Source: Nitrosomonas eutropha (GTDB lineage: Bacteria; Pseudomonadota; Gammaproteobacteria; Burkholderiales; Nitrosomonadaceae). Taken from it: a stretch of DNA of 64,000 bases. The stretch's first letter is position 1. Each line of letters opens with the position of its first letter. The position numbers and the translations under genes were made by a program. Positions 43,809 to 56,185 of the stretch are shown here, one piece after another. Under the pieces are notes generated by a model. That model was given only the letters and a program-made list of their open reading frames with translations. It ran no database searches and had not been told where the DNA came from. The DNA lies in NCBI RefSeq assembly GCF_003201195.1, contig NZ_QICQ01000001.1, forward strand, positions 124,001 to 188,000, given 5' to 3'.

Positions 43809-45791
43809 ATGGTTAAAAATTACTTCAGACAGTTTGCACCCTCAGTGTTGACCTTGTCCCGTACGATGAAGCGGCTAATTGCTCTTTCTGTAGATTTCAG
43901 TTTGTGTGTTTTGACAGTCTGGCTGGCTTATTACCTGCGTTTGGGTGAGTTTGTCAGTTTTACCAGGCAGGGTCCATGGGCAGAGGGTGCCATTTGGGCA
44001 GCGGTAACCTCCGTTGTACTGGCGCTGCCTATTTTTATTGTTACTGGTCTTTATCGTGCCATTTTCAGATACAGCGGTTGGCCGGCGTTATTGACGGTAG
44101 CACGTGCTATCAGTATTTATGGGCTGATCTATGCCACCATCTTTATGGTTATCGGGCTGTCAGGTGTTCCACGCACAATCGGTATCATTCAGCCAATTCT
44201 GCTACTCCTGTTTGTCGGTGCATCGCGTGCGCTGGCACGTGTGTGGCTGGGAGATCAGTACCAGAATATTTTGAGACATATTTCCCGGCCCCGGGCATTT
44301 ATTTATGGTGTTGGCCGAACAGGCCGTCAGTTGGCAGTAGCCATGGCCAATAGTCCGGAAATACAGATAGCGGGGTTTCTGGATGATGATGATCGCTTGC
44401 ATGGACATGTACTCAATGGTTTGCCTATCTATAACCCGGGTGATCTGACGGCCTTGGTTTCCACCTTGAATATCAGCGATGTCTTGTTGGCAATGCCGGG
44501 TATTTCACGCCGTCGTCGTAATGAAATTTTATGTCAGATTCGTGATGCGCGTGTTTCGGTACGGACATTGCCCAGTGTGACTGATCTGATCCAGGGTAAG
44601 GTGGGTATTACAGATTTGCGTGAACTGGATATTGATGATCTGCTCGGGCGTGAACCGGTAACACCGAATCATATTCTGTTAGCGAAGAATATTCTGGGTA
44701 AAGTGGTGTTGGTGACGGGAGCGGGTGGATCGATTGGTAGTGAACTTTGCCGCCAGATTCTTGTTGTGGGGCCGATCAGGTTGCTGTTGGTTGAACAGAA
44801 TGAATTTGCGCTTTATATGATTCACCAGGAACTGGAGGGGAAGCTTGCCAGCCGTGATATTGTGTTGGTGCCTTTATTGGCATCAGTACAGGATGAGGGC
44901 CGTATGCGGGAGATCATATCTACTTGGCACCCGGATACTGTCTATCATACCGCTGCCTATAAGCATGTGCCGCTGGTGGAGCATAATCCGGCGGAAGGCA
45001 TTAAGAACAATGTGTTTGGTACGCTCCATCTGGCACGGGCCGCCGAGGAAAATGGTGTGATGGATTTTGTGCTGATCAGCACAGACAAGGCAGTGCGACC
45101 TACCAATATCATGGGTGCGAGCAAGCGCCTGGCAGAACTGGTATTACAGGCTCTGGCCGATAACAATTCCACTACCCGATTTTCCATGGTGCGTTTCGGT
45201 AATGTGCTGGGTTCATCGGGCTCAGTGGTGCCGAAATTCCGTCAGCAAATCCGGGAGGGAGGTCCGATTACGCTGACTCATCCGGAGATTACCCGCTATT
45301 TCATGACAATTCCGGAAGCGGCTCAATTGGTCATCCAGGCAGGGGCAATGGCCAGGGGCGGGGGGGTATTTGTGCTGGATATGGGAGAATCCGTGAAGAT
45401 TATGGATCTGGCACGCCACATGATTGAGCTTTCTGGTTTGACTGTCAGAGATGAGCAGAATCTGGAAGGTGACATTGAAATTGAGATTACCGGTTTGCGC
45501 CCCGGTGAAAAGCTTTATGAGGAGCTGTTGATTGGAAACAACCCGGAACTGACCTCCCATCCGAGGATTATGAGAGCGCATGAAGATTCTGTTCCTTGGG
45601 CAGAGCTGGAAGGTAAGCTGAGTGCTTTGGAGATGGCTTTAAATGTGAATGATGTCGGTGTCATCCGGTTGATGATGGCACAACTGGTTCCTGGTTATAT
45701 CCCCAATCAGGAGATCGTAGATTGGGTGTATCTTGCGCAGGAAGACGAAGCACGGGCAATGGAGTTGGGCAGCAAGGGGACTTCCGGATAA
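43809..45791 (+). CDS. Membrane-bound UDP-GlcNAc 4,6-dehydratase (WbpM/PglF-type)
   Basis: 660 residues. Four N-terminal transmembrane segments, a first Rossmann domain (RAFIYGVGRTGRQLAVAM) and a catalytic SDR domain: VTGAGGSIGSELCRQI and STDKAVRPTNIMGASKR. The usual Tyr of the YxxxK motif is Met (MGASK), a feature of this family. It makes UDP-4-keto-6-deoxy-GlcNAc, the precursor of QuiNAc, FucNAc or bacillosamine. With the PglC-like gene it starts an undecaprenyl-linked glycan. Confidence 0.93.
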   Translation: MVKNYFRQFAPSVLTLSRTMKRLIALSVDFSLCVLTVWLAYYLRLGEFVSFTRQGPWAEGAIWAAVTSVVLALPIFIVTGLYRAIFRYSGWPALLTVARAISIYGLIYATIFMVIGLSGVPRTIGIIQPILLLLFVGASRALARVWLGDQYQNILRHISRPRAFIYGVGRTGRQLAVAMANSPEIQIAGFLDDDDRLHGHVLNGLPIYNPGDLTALVSTLNISDVLLAMPGISRRRRNEILCQIRDARVSVRTLPSVTDLIQGKVGITDLRELDIDDLLGREPVTPNHILLAKNILGKVVLVTGAGGSIGSELCRQILVVGPIRLLLVEQNEFALYMIHQELEGKLASRDIVLVPLLASVQDEGRMREIISTWHPDTVYHTAAYKHVPLVEHNPAEGIKNNVFGTLHLARAAEENGVMDFVLISTDKAVRPTNIMGASKRLAELVLQALADNNSTTRFSMVRFGNVLGSSGSVVPKFRQQIREGGPITLTHPEITRYFMTIPEAAQLVIQAGAMARGGGVFVLDMGESVKIMDLARHMIELSGLTVRDEQNLEGDIEIEITGLRPGEKLYEELLIGNNPELTSHPRIMRAHEDSVPWAELEGKLSALEMALNVNDVGVIRLMMAQLVPGYIPNQEIVDWVYLAQEDEARAMELGSKGTSG

Positions 45792-45809
45792 AAGTAAGTA
45801 ACTCGCTGT

Positions 45810-46397
45810 TCATTTGTGTATTCCGCAGCGTGCGTTATAAATCACGCCGTTGCAGGCAACGTAGTCGCGCAGGAGTGTGCAGGTGGTATCACGCAACAGA
45901 TCAGTTGTCACGATGATACCGCGAATTTCCAATTCATCAATCCAGTTCTCTGGTCGAGGGCCTTCGTCGAAACCGATTGCCTCCACATCCTCACCGCGTG
46001 CAGCACAGACCAAACTGCGTACGCCGGACCAGATCACTGCACCAAAGCACATTACACAAGGTTCGGCACTGGTTACCAGTTCACAGGCAGGCAGACCGTC
46101 AGCGCTCAAATCGTGGCTGCCCAGTTTTGCCTGCGCCAGCGATAACGCAAGTATTTCGGCGTGAGCAGTGGAACAGTGGCTTGATACCACCCGGTTGGTA
46201 CCGGCTGCAATCAGCAAGCCGCTGTCGCGCTCGAATACCGCTGCGGCAAAAGGGCCACCATCTGTAGCCATATTGATACGCATTAGTTCAAGCACATAAC
46301 TCATGCGTGCTTCAGGTTTAATCAGCACGCGCGGCTCCATATTTGCCTGTACGAGGAAAGCTGGCAGTTTGATGTGCAATGTAGTGCTTATGCTCAT
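45810..46397 (-). CDS. Nucleoside/guanine deaminase-like protein (CDA fold)
   Basis: 195 residues of the cytidine/guanine deaminase superfamily. Zinc and catalytic motifs are CSTAHAEILAL (HAE) and TSAEPCVMCFGAVIW (PCxxC). Length fits GuaD/TadA-like nucleoside deaminases. The exact base cannot be fixed from sequence. It converges with the dehydratase gene, 18 bp apart, with no terminator visible between. Confidence 0.82.
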   Translation of the reverse strand: MSISTTLHIKLPAFLVQANMEPRVLIKPEARMSYVLELMRINMATDGGPFAAAVFERDSGLLIAAGTNRVVSSHCSTAHAEILALSLAQAKLGSHDLSADGLPACELVTSAEPCVMCFGAVIWSGVRSLVCAARGEDVEAIGFDEGPRPENWIDELEIRGIIVTTDLLRDTTCTLLRDYVACNGVIYNARCGIHK

Positions 46398-46600
46398 AGG
46401 GCAACTTTACACTAATGTCGATCAATGCGGGTAGCGCTTGGTGTTACTTCGGCACAATCGAATCTTCATTGTTATAAAAATTGATTTTTTTGTCTGAAAG
46501 CCATTGGTACTGGCCTGATATCCAGCTGGTGTGGTTACCCGATTAAAGTCAGCCCGCAAGCAGCCGATAAAGTCTGAAATTCATAAAAGGTTTTTCAGTC

Positions 46601-47461
46601 ATGTTGGTAACTATCGGATATCTTATTGTCATTGTCTCCGTGTTTGGTGGATTTGCTCTGGCGGGCGGCCATCTGGGATCATTATTTCAGCCGGTCGAGC
46701 TGCTCATGATTGCAGGTGCCGCGCTGGGTGCATTCTTCGTCGGTAATTCCGGCAAAGCAATCAAGGCTACTTTCAAAGCGCTTCCTGGTGTTTTTCAGGG
46801 TGCCCGATATACCAAGGTGGTCTACATGGAGCTGATGACACTGCTCTATGAAGTGCTCGGCAAAATCCGCAAGGAAGGGCTGATGTCGATTGAGGCGGAT
46901 GTGGATGATCCTGCTAAAAGTCCGTTGTTCACAAAATATCCCAAAATCCTGTCGGATCATCATGCCATAGAATTCATTACCGATTATCTGCGGCTGATGG
47001 TTGGCGGTAATCTTAACCCCCTGGAAATTGAAAATCTGATGGATGGTGAAATCGAAACGCATCACCAGGAAGGGGAGGTGCCTGTGCATGTTATCGGCAA
47101 GATGGGGGATGCACTCCCGGCTTTCGGAATTGTGGCAGCCGTGATGGGTGTGGTGCATACCATGGCGTCAGTCGGCATTCCACCGGCAGAGCTGGGCAAG
47201 TTGATTGCTGCGGCATTGGTTGGGACGTTTCTTGGGATTTTGCTTGCCTATGGTTTTGTCAGCCCTCTAGCCAGTCGCCTGGAACAGAGATTGCATGAAT
47301 CAAGCAAGTTGCTGGAGTGCATCAAGGTTACGCTGCTGGCTAATCTCAACGGCTATGCACCGGCTCTGGCAGTGGAATTTGGCAGGAAAGTACTATTCTC
47401 CACCGAGCGGCCATCGTTCATCGAACTGGAAAAACACGTCAAACAGAGTAAAGCTAAATGA
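46601..47461 (+). CDS. motA: Flagellar motor stator protein MotA
   Basis: 286 residues with four hydrophobic segments and the conserved MotA start (IGYLIVIVSVFGGFALAGGH). The cytoplasmic loop carries the charged block EIENLMDGEIETHHQE and the membrane part PAFGIVAAVMGVVHTMAS. With MotB it forms the proton-driven stator. The 200-bp gap upstream should hold a promoter; no FliA-type site could be pinned down. Confidence 0.95.
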   Translation: MLVTIGYLIVIVSVFGGFALAGGHLGSLFQPVELLMIAGAALGAFFVGNSGKAIKATFKALPGVFQGARYTKVVYMELMTLLYEVLGKIRKEGLMSIEADVDDPAKSPLFTKYPKILSDHHAIEFITDYLRLMVGGNLNPLEIENLMDGEIETHHQEGEVPVHVIGKMGDALPAFGIVAAVMGVVHTMASVGIPPAELGKLIAAALVGTFLGILLAYGFVSPLASRLEQRLHESSKLLECIKVTLLANLNGYAPALAVEFGRKVLFSTERPSFIELEKHVKQSKAK

Positions 47462-47503
47462 TGTTGCTTCTCCAAGTTTTTCTGTTGCTAAGTGAGGTCG
47501 TGA

Positions 47504-48448
47504 ATGGCTGAGGATTTTTCACAAAAACCCATCATTATCAAACGTATTAAGAAGGTGTCGGGGCAGCATCACGGTGGTGCTTGGAAAATTGCCTATGCTG
47601 ATTTCGTGACGGCTATGATGGCCTTTTTTTTGCTGATGTGGTTGTTGGGTTCAACTACGCAGGGGGATAAGGAAGGTATTTCTGAATATTTCAAGATGCC
47701 TTTAAAAGTTGCGCTGCTTGGGGGAGATGGCAGCGGGGACAGCACCAGTGTCATTAAAGGAGGTGGTGATGATCTGAGCCGGCGAATCGGTCAGATGAGG
47801 CGATCCGATTTTGATGACTTGAAGCAATCTCTTGATATGGATGCGCTGCAGACTCTCCAGGATCGTGTTGAACGGGAACAACTGGAAAAACTCAAAGCCA
47901 GAATAGAAGATGCAATCAACAGTAATCCGGTACTTAATAAATTTAAGAGCCAGCTGTTACTCGATATTACCTCGGAAGGTTTACGCATCCAGATTGTTGA
48001 TGAAAAAAACCGTCCGATGTTTGCTATCGGAAAAGCAGAATTGCAGCCGTATACCAAAATGATTCTGCATGAAATCGGCAAGATGCTGAATGATGTCGGC
48101 AATAAAATCAGTCTTTCTGGCCACACTGACGCGACTCCCTATCCCTCCGGTGAAAAAAGCTACAGTAACTGGGAATTATCGGCGGATCGTGCCAATGCTT
48201 CCCGGCGTGAGCTGATCGCGGGTGGAATGAATCCGGAGAAAATGTTGCGAGTGGTCGGGCTGTCTTCCGCGGTGATGTTTGATAAAGAAGATTCATTCAG
48301 TCCGTTTAACCGGCGGATCAGCATTATCGTCATGAATAAAAAAGCCGAGGATGCCATTACCCGTGAAAGCCTGGGTGAAGTAAACATCCATAGTGAAGAA
48401 GAAGTCAGTCCGCAGATTGTGGATGGAAACAATGCCGTATCCAACTGA
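47504..48448 (+). CDS. motB: Flagellar motor stator protein MotB
   Basis: 314 residues. The single transmembrane segment KIAYADFVTAMMAFFLLMWL carries the essential proton-accepting Asp (YADF). A C-terminal OmpA/peptidoglycan-binding domain follows, with LSGHTDATPYPSGEKSYSNW and LSADRANASRRELI. SD GAGGTC precedes the ATG. Located 42 bp after motA. The 3' end overlaps the next gene. Confidence 0.95.
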   Translation: MAEDFSQKPIIIKRIKKVSGQHHGGAWKIAYADFVTAMMAFFLLMWLLGSTTQGDKEGISEYFKMPLKVALLGGDGSGDSTSVIKGGGDDLSRRIGQMRRSDFDDLKQSLDMDALQTLQDRVEREQLEKLKARIEDAINSNPVLNKFKSQLLLDITSEGLRIQIVDEKNRPMFAIGKAELQPYTKMILHEIGKMLNDVGNKISLSGHTDATPYPSGEKSYSNWELSADRANASRRELIAGGMNPEKMLRVVGLSSAVMFDKEDSFSPFNRRISIIVMNKKAEDAITRESLGEVNIHSEEEVSPQIVDGNNAVSN

Positions 48449-49220
48449 GACTGTTCATCAGTGTGCTGCTTCCGAATCACTGCTGAAAAAGATCTTTGTA
48501 GTGCTGCCAGGCAGTATTTTGCTTGTATGTCTGCTTGGGGTAATTCTGCCGTGGCCGCTCACGCTGCTGCACGCAATCTGGCTGCAGGGAGTGATTGCTG
48601 CGCTCATGAGTTTCTATCTGTTGCGCTTGCCAGTCTGGCAGGCGGTTATTCATCTGTTCTTTTTTCCGGCGCTGCTGTCGGCAATATCAACACTGGAGCT
48701 GTCTGCTGACTGGTATCTGGCTGGTTTTATTACACTCATGCTAGTTTTTGGAAGAATACATCACACACGGGTGCCGTTGTTTTTGTCTAGCCGGGAAGCG
48801 GTTGATACACTGGCTGGATTGCTGCCGCAGGATTGCAACTTCAAATTGATTGATCTGGGCTCGGGGTGTGGCGGGCTGGTATGCAAATTGGCGCGGATGT
48901 TGCCGCATGGCAGCTATCACGGCGTTGAGACCGCCATGTTGCCCTGCTGGATCAGTAAGTTGAGAGCAATGCTATCCGGGCAGGATTGCCGGTTTCAATG
49001 GGAAAGCATCTGGCGGTATGATCTGTTTGGATACGATGTAGTATATGCCTATCTTTCCCCTGTGCCCATGCCTCGTTTATGGGAGAAAGTATGCCAGGAA
49101 ATGCGTCCGGGTAGCCTTTTCATCAGTAACACCTTTACTGTTCCAGGCGTCGTGCCTGATCGGTGTATCCAGCTGGATGATTTTAGTGGTGCCGCACTTT
49201 ATATCTGGCAAATACCTTGA
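48432..49220 (+). CDS. Membrane-associated class I SAM methyltransferase
   Basis: 262 residues from ATG 48432 (ATG 48423 is also possible), overlapping motB by 17 bp. The first half has hydrophobic segments (LPGSILLVCLLGVILPWPL and later). The second half shows a SAM-binding motif FKLIDLGSGCGGLVCKLARM and DVVYAYLSPVPM. Substrate unknown. Translational coupling to motB hints at a motility or envelope link, but this could be coincidence. Confidence 0.72.
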   Translation: MPYPTETVHQCAASESLLKKIFVVLPGSILLVCLLGVILPWPLTLLHAIWLQGVIAALMSFYLLRLPVWQAVIHLFFFPALLSAISTLELSADWYLAGFITLMLVFGRIHHTRVPLFLSSREAVDTLAGLLPQDCNFKLIDLGSGCGGLVCKLARMLPHGSYHGVETAMLPCWISKLRAMLSGQDCRFQWESIWRYDLFGYDVVYAYLSPVPMPRLWEKVCQEMRPGSLFISNTFTVPGVVPDRCIQLDDFSGAALYIWQIP

Positions 49221-49232
49221 TGAAATTCTGCG

Positions 49233-50651
49233 TTATTGTCGTCGCCAGGTTGTTCCTTGCGGACCGTCTTCCAGAATAATGCCGGCTTCGGCCAGTTGCT
49301 GACGCAGTGCATCAGCCTGCGCAAAATTCTTCTCCTTGCGCGCCTGTAATCGCTGCTGGATCATGCGTTCAATTTCTTCTATGGAATGGTGGTCATTCTG
49401 TGGGTGTGCGGGATGTTGCAAATATTGCCTTGGTGATTGCTGTAACAGACCCAGTATTCCACCTAGAGCCTTGAGCAAACTGGCATAGTGTGAATTACCC
49501 GTCCGGTTTGCTTCGCTTGCCAGATCGAACAGCACCGCAACCGCCTCTGGTGTGTTGAAATCATCATTCATCGCCGCCATGAAACGCTGAGCGTAGCCAT
49601 CATTTACCCAGTCAATCGTAGCAGTTGCTTCTTCAGCTGCCTGTGCCTGTGATGGCGCGTGATTCTTCAGCGCTGTGTAGAGACGTTCCAGTGCGTTTCT
49701 GGCATCGTTGAGGTGGGCATCAGAATAATTGAGCGGGCTGCGATAGTGTGCCCGCACAATGAAAAAACGAACTACCTCGGGCTGGTAGCGTGCCAGCACT
49801 TCCCGCACAGTGAAAAAATTACCCAGCGATTTGGACATTTTTTCATTGTCTACGCGCACAAATCCGTTGTGCATCCAGTAATTGACATGGGGGTGGCCGT
49901 GGACGCCTTCACTTTGCGCGATTTCGTTCTCGTGATGCGGGAATTGTAAATCCTGACCGCCCCCATGGATGTCAAACCGCTCACCCAGGTAGTGCCCGCT
50001 CATGGCGGAGCATTCAATATGCCAGCCCGGACGTCCCTTGCCCCACGGCGAATCCCAGCTGGGTTCATCGGGTTTGGCAGCTTTCCATAACACAAAATCC
50101 AAGGGATCCCGCTTGTTGGTATCGATCTCCACGCGCTCACCGGCACGCAAATCATCGAGTGATTTACCCGAGAGCTTGCCATAGCCGGGGAAACGGCGTA
50201 CGTCGTAAAATACATCGCCGTTGTTTGCTACGTAGGCGAGCCCTTTGCTCAGTAATGATTCGATCATTGTGACCATACTCTCGATGCATTCAGTTGCGCG
50301 CGGCTCGAAAGAAGGACTGATGATGCCCAATGCCGCAGCGTCTTCTTCCATTGCTTGAATGTAGCGGGCAGTCAGTGCTCCAAACGGCTCATGGTTTTCC
50401 AGCGCGCGGCGAATAATCTTGTCGTCGATGTCAGTGATATTGCGGACATAAGTCACCTCGTAGTCAAGAGTCTGTAGCCAGCGTACTACGCTGTCAAATA
50501 CGACCAATACACGAGCGTGTCCAAGATGGCAGTGATCATAAACAGTCATGCCACACACATACATTTTGACTTTCCCGGGTGTAAGAGGGATAAATTCGCG
50601 TCTGGAGCGGGTGAGCGTATCGTAAATTTTGAGCATCGGAGGCGTATGCAA
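49233..50651 (-). CDS. cysS: Cysteinyl-tRNA synthetase
   Basis: 472 residues of the class I enzyme. The HIGH motif is seen as [12 protein letters not shown], the KMSKS motif as [11 protein letters not shown], and the zinc site includes YVCGMTVYD and [20 protein letters not shown]. Charges tRNA-Cys. Its end converges with the methyltransferase gene 13 bp away. Confidence 0.97.
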   Translation of the reverse strand: MHTPPMLKIYDTLTRSRREFIPLTPGKVKMYVCGMTVYDHCHLGHARVLVVFDSVVRWLQTLDYEVTYVRNITDIDDKIIRRALENHEPFGALTARYIQAMEEDAAALGIISPSFEPRATECIESMVTMIESLLSKGLAYVANNGDVFYDVRRFPGYGKLSGKSLDDLRAGERVEIDTNKRDPLDFVLWKAAKPDEPSWDSPWGKGRPGWHIECSAMSGHYLGERFDIHGGGQDLQFPHHENEIAQSEGVHGHPHVNYWMHNGFVRVDNEKMSKSLGNFFTVREVLARYQPEVVRFFIVRAHYRSPLNYSDAHLNDARNALERLYTALKNHAPSQAQAAEEATATIDWVNDGYAQRFMAAMNDDFNTPEAVAVLFDLASEANRTGNSHYASLLKALGGILGLLQQSPRQYLQHPAHPQNDHHSIEEIERMIQQRLQARKEKNFAQADALRQQLAEAGIILEDGPQGTTWRRQ

Positions 50652-50757
50652 GAGAGATAGTTGTGAGAAGTGCTTATTTTATTGATAAAATCAGGGACTT
50701 TTCTTTATAACCGTCCGCCCGGCAGAACCAGGGGCAAAACCGTGTGAGTATAGCATA

Positions 50758-51399
50758 ATGATAATCTTCTCCTTTGAGCGGCATACTGCTCGTTCAATAA
50801 AAATAGTTACCTCCACTACGCTTTTCTTTACCTTATGCCTGACGATGTTGGCAACATCCGTTTTTGCAGCTAATCCTAAGGTTGAAATTAAAACCAATCT
50901 TGGCGCGATACAGATAGAGCTTTATGCCGATCAGGCGCCAAAGACTGTCAAGAATTTTCTGAACTATGTTAATGATGATTACTATACCGGCACGATTTTT
51001 CATCGGGTTATTGCCAAGTTCATGATTCAAGGGGGTGGATTCGATCAGAATTACGTACAGAAGCCTACCCGGCAGCCTGTCGAAAATGAAGCTGCCAACG
51101 GGCTTAAAAATACACTTGGTACGATTGCGATGGCGCGCACCAATGAACCACATTCTGCCTCGTCACAGTTTTTTATTAATGTCGCAAACAATAATTTTCT
51201 TGACTACACCGCTCCTACCATGCAGGGGTATGGTTACGCAGTCTTTGGTAAAGTTACAGCCGGCATGGATGTTGTTAATGCTATTGCCGGGACGCCAACC
51301 GGAGCAAATGGGCCTTTTAACAGAGATGTACCACAAAACATGATCGTTATTGAAAGTGTCAAATTGCTCCCGGCTTCTGCCAATTCCGAAAATCCGTAA
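50758..51399 (+). CDS. ppiA: Periplasmic peptidyl-prolyl cis-trans isomerase (cyclophilin)
   Basis: 213 residues with a signal peptide (hydrophobic stretch ending ATSVFAAN). The cyclophilin core has FHRVIAKFMIQGGGFDQNY, GTIAMARTNEPHSASSQFFI and VFGKVTAGMDVV. It assists folding in the periplasm. Located 18 bp before a cytoplasmic paralogue. Confidence 0.93.
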   Translation: MIIFSFERHTARSIKIVTSTTLFFTLCLTMLATSVFAANPKVEIKTNLGAIQIELYADQAPKTVKNFLNYVNDDYYTGTIFHRVIAKFMIQGGGFDQNYVQKPTRQPVENEAANGLKNTLGTIAMARTNEPHSASSQFFINVANNNFLDYTAPTMQGYGYAVFGKVTAGMDVVNAIAGTPTGANGPFNRDVPQNMIVIESVKLLPASANSENP

Positions 51400-51417
51400 A
51401 CTCAGGACAAAATTAAA

Positions 51418-51909
51418 ATGGTTAAAATACATACAAATTACGGCGCCATTACTTTGGAACTTGACAGCGATAAAACGCCTGTCACTGTCGAAAATTTCCT
51501 GCGTTATGTTGATAGCGGACATTACGACAACACTTTGTTTCATCGTGTTATCGATGGTTTTATGATTCAAGGTGGTGGTTATGCACCAGGAATGAAAGAA
51601 AAATCAACTTTGGCACCTATTCAGAATGAAGCTGCTTTGGGTTCTGGTAACGAGACCTATACAATTGCCATGGCTCGCACTTCCGATGTGCATTCTGCCA
51701 CTGCACAGTTTTTCATTAACGTTGCCAATAACGGTTTTTTGAATCACACTGGCATGACGCCACAAGGTTTTGGTTACTGTGTATTTGGCCGGGTTGTGGA
51801 AGGCAAGGAAGTGGTGGATGCAATCAAGAAAGTGAAAACAGGTCGTTCTGCCGGACACCAGGATGTACCGCTGGAAGATGTCATCATTGAAAAAGCTGAG
51901 CGGGCTTGA
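51418..51909 (+). CDS. ppiB: Cytoplasmic peptidyl-prolyl cis-trans isomerase (cyclophilin)
   Basis: 163 residues without a signal peptide. Cyclophilin motifs are [39 protein letters not shown] and [13 protein letters not shown]. Cotranscribed with the periplasmic copy. Confidence 0.95.
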   Translation: MVKIHTNYGAITLELDSDKTPVTVENFLRYVDSGHYDNTLFHRVIDGFMIQGGGYAPGMKEKSTLAPIQNEAALGSGNETYTIAMARTSDVHSATAQFFINVANNGFLNHTGMTPQGFGYCVFGRVVEGKEVVDAIKKVKTGRSAGHQDVPLEDVIIEKAERA

Positions 51910-51986
51910 GCTAAAATTCTGATAAATAATTTGTCTGGCACCAAAAATAATTTGGCCTGTGTTTTACAAATGGAAATTCAGTAGAA

Positions 51987-52439
51987 ATGATGGAGATCAA
52001 TAAAATTCTGGAAACAGCTCAAAATCGGGCGCAAGAGTTGGGTGTTTGCTACAGGGGAGCACTGTTGCCATCAGAGGCGCATAAGGTGCTGCAATCCATG
52101 CCGGAAGCCAGAGTTGTGGATGTGCGCTGTCGAGCTGAACTGGACTGGGTTGGGCGTATTCCCGGGGCAATTGAAGTCGAGTTGCTGACTTACCCGGGAA
52201 TGCAGCCCAATCCTGATTTTCTGGAACAGCTTACTGGTCAGGTTGCAGATGATGCCATCCTGCTGTTCATCTGCCGCAGTGGTGGCCGGTCTGACCAGGC
52301 AGCAACCCTTCTGAGCCAGAATGGTTTTACGGAGTGTTATAACATTCTGGAAGGTTTTGAAGGCGATAAGGATGAAAGTGGTCACCGCGGGCGACAATCC
52401 GGCTGGAAAGCCGCTGGATTGCCGTGGATTCAGGGCTAA
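51987..52439 (+). CDS. Rhodanese-domain sulfurtransferase
   Basis: 150 residues, single rhodanese domain. The active-site loop CRSGGRSDQAA carries the catalytic Cys, and ARVVDVRCRAELDWVGRIPG is the preceding conserved region. It moves sulfane sulfur to acceptors such as thiols or cyanide. It lies close to uppP on the other strand. Confidence 0.88.
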   Translation: MMEINKILETAQNRAQELGVCYRGALLPSEAHKVLQSMPEARVVDVRCRAELDWVGRIPGAIEVELLTYPGMQPNPDFLEQLTGQVADDAILLFICRSGGRSDQAATLLSQNGFTECYNILEGFEGDKDESGHRGRQSGWKAAGLPWIQG

Positions 52440-52453
52440 AGAGGGCTTTAATA

Positions 52454-53275
52454 TTAACCTGCAGACCAGTTAATCAGGCCAAAATGGGCTGTAAGCAATA
52501 CAATCAGGCCAAAACCAATGCGGTACCAGGCAAACAGGGTGAAATCATGATGGCTGACATAGCGTATAAACCCGCGTATCGCAATTAACGCGCTAATGAA
52601 AGCTGCGATTGATCCCACCACAAACATTCCCAGATCATCGCTATGTAAAAATTCCCGGTGTTTGTAGACATCATAGAAGGTGGCAGCAAACATGATTGGG
52701 ATTGCCAGAAAGAAAGAAAATTCTGCAGCAGCTTTACGTGATAATCCGGACAATAATCCACCGATAATCGTTGCGCCGGAACGGGAGGTGCCAGGGATCA
52801 GTGCCAGACACTGTGCGCAGCCAATTTTCAGCGCATGCTTCCAGTTCATATCATCTACATTTTCAACCTCAATTCTGTGTTCCCGACGCTCGGCCCAGAG
52901 TATCAGCACGCCGCCAGTCACCAATGCAATAGCAACCGGCAGCGGGTGGAATAAGTAATACTTTATCGTTTTGATGAATAGCAAGCCCAGTATTGCGGCT
53001 GGCAAGAAAGCAACGCACAGATTCAGTACGAAACGATTTGCCCGTCGGGTGCCCCACCCCCTGGCCACATTTATTAGCCGTGCACGATATTCCCAACAAA
53101 CGGAGAGAATCGCCCCCAGCTGTATTGCTACCGTAAAAACCTGAGCTTTATCGTCATTAAAATCCAGTAAATCGCCCGCCAGTATTAGGTGTCCGGTAGA
53201 TGAGATTGGCAAAAACTCGGTCAGTCCTTCAACAATACCAAGCAGAAATGCTTTGATGAGAATCAGCCAGTCCAT
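52454..53275 (-). CDS. uppP: Undecaprenyl-diphosphatase
   Basis: 273-residue BacA-type integral membrane phosphatase. The catalytic motifs [17 protein letters not shown] and [15 protein letters not shown] are both present. It recycles undecaprenyl pyrophosphate to the monophosphate lipid carrier, used by peptidoglycan and by the O-antigen enzymes elsewhere in this window. Located 47 bp after thiC. Confidence 0.96.
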   Translation of the reverse strand: MDWLILIKAFLLGIVEGLTEFLPISSTGHLILAGDLLDFNDDKAQVFTVAIQLGAILSVCWEYRARLINVARGWGTRRANRFVLNLCVAFLPAAILGLLFIKTIKYYLFHPLPVAIALVTGGVLILWAERREHRIEVENVDDMNWKHALKIGCAQCLALIPGTSRSGATIIGGLLSGLSRKAAAEFSFFLAIPIMFAATFYDVYKHREFLHSDDLGMFVVGSIAAFISALIAIRGFIRYVSHHDFTLFAWYRIGFGLIVLLTAHFGLINWSAG

Positions 53276-53322
53276 AGCGGCCTAATGTGAATTGTTTAAG
53301 CAAATGAAATCACCAGGAAAGA

Positions 53323-55356
<2,034 letters not shown>

Positions 55357-55426
55357 AGCTGCCAAGCTAAAGTAAATATGGAATAATTGCAAGCCCGATT
55401 CTTTCGTTGATAACAGAATTAGATCT

Positions 55427-56083
55427 ATGATGAACCTCGAACAAAGTCGTTTCAATATGGTGGAACAACAAGTCCGGACCTGGAATGTTCTGAATCAGGA
55501 TATTCTTGACTTGTTATATCAGATAAAGCGTGAAGAATTTGTACCTGCAGCTTATCGTTTTATGGCATTCACGGATATGGAAATTCCGCTGGAGCATGAT
55601 GCGGTAATGCTAACGCCCAAAATGGAGGCACGTATTCTGCAGGAATTGAACATCAATAAAACTGATAAGATCCTTGAGGTTGGTACCGGAACGGGGTATA
55701 TGACTGCGCTGTTGGCTAAACTTGGTGCACATGTTTATAGTGTGGAAATCGTACCGGAACTGCATGCCATGGCGCGTATTAATCTGCAGGCACATGATAT
55801 CACCAACATAACACTGGAGCAGGGTGATGCTGCACGCGGCTGGCCTGATCACGGTCCGTATGACGTAATTGTCCTGACAGCTTCCACACCAGTGCTGCCC
55901 GAGGCATTTCAGCAAAGTCTGGCACCGGGAGGCCGGTTGTTCGCCATAGTTGGTGAGGAGCCTGTTATGGAGGCAATGTTGATAACCTGTACCACACCAG
56001 GTAACTATAGTTCGACCCGCTTGTTTGAAACCTGTACTGCGCCATTCAGAAATGCATTGCAGCGCGAGCAATTTCATTTTTGA
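55427..56083 (+). CDS. pcm: Protein-L-isoaspartate O-methyltransferase-like protein
   Basis: 218 residues. The SAM-binding motif ILEVGTGTGYMTALLA near residue 84, FVPAAYRFMAFTDMEIPLEH and DVIVLTASTPVLPEAFQQSL are typical of Pcm-family methyltransferases. These repair isoaspartyl residues, although some members in this position lack that activity. It lies between thiC (divergent) and a TolC-family gene 100 bp downstream. Confidence 0.85.
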   Translation: MMNLEQSRFNMVEQQVRTWNVLNQDILDLLYQIKREEFVPAAYRFMAFTDMEIPLEHDAVMLTPKMEARILQELNINKTDKILEVGTGTGYMTALLAKLGAHVYSVEIVPELHAMARINLQAHDITNITLEQGDAARGWPDHGPYDVIVLTASTPVLPEAFQQSLAPGGRLFAIVGEEPVMEAMLITCTTPGNYSSTRLFETCTAPFRNALQREQFHF

Positions 56084-56185
56084 AGCCCTGTGTCCGCTAA
56101 CCGCTTCATAAAAGCCAATGTACTGATAACTTCAGTGGCAATCATCAAACCACGAAAATACGAAGATAATGAAATCAGCCGGCTA

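Noticed and set aside
46398-46600. FliA-type promoter before motA
   Set aside because: A TAAA is present but no matching GCCGATAA at the right distance.
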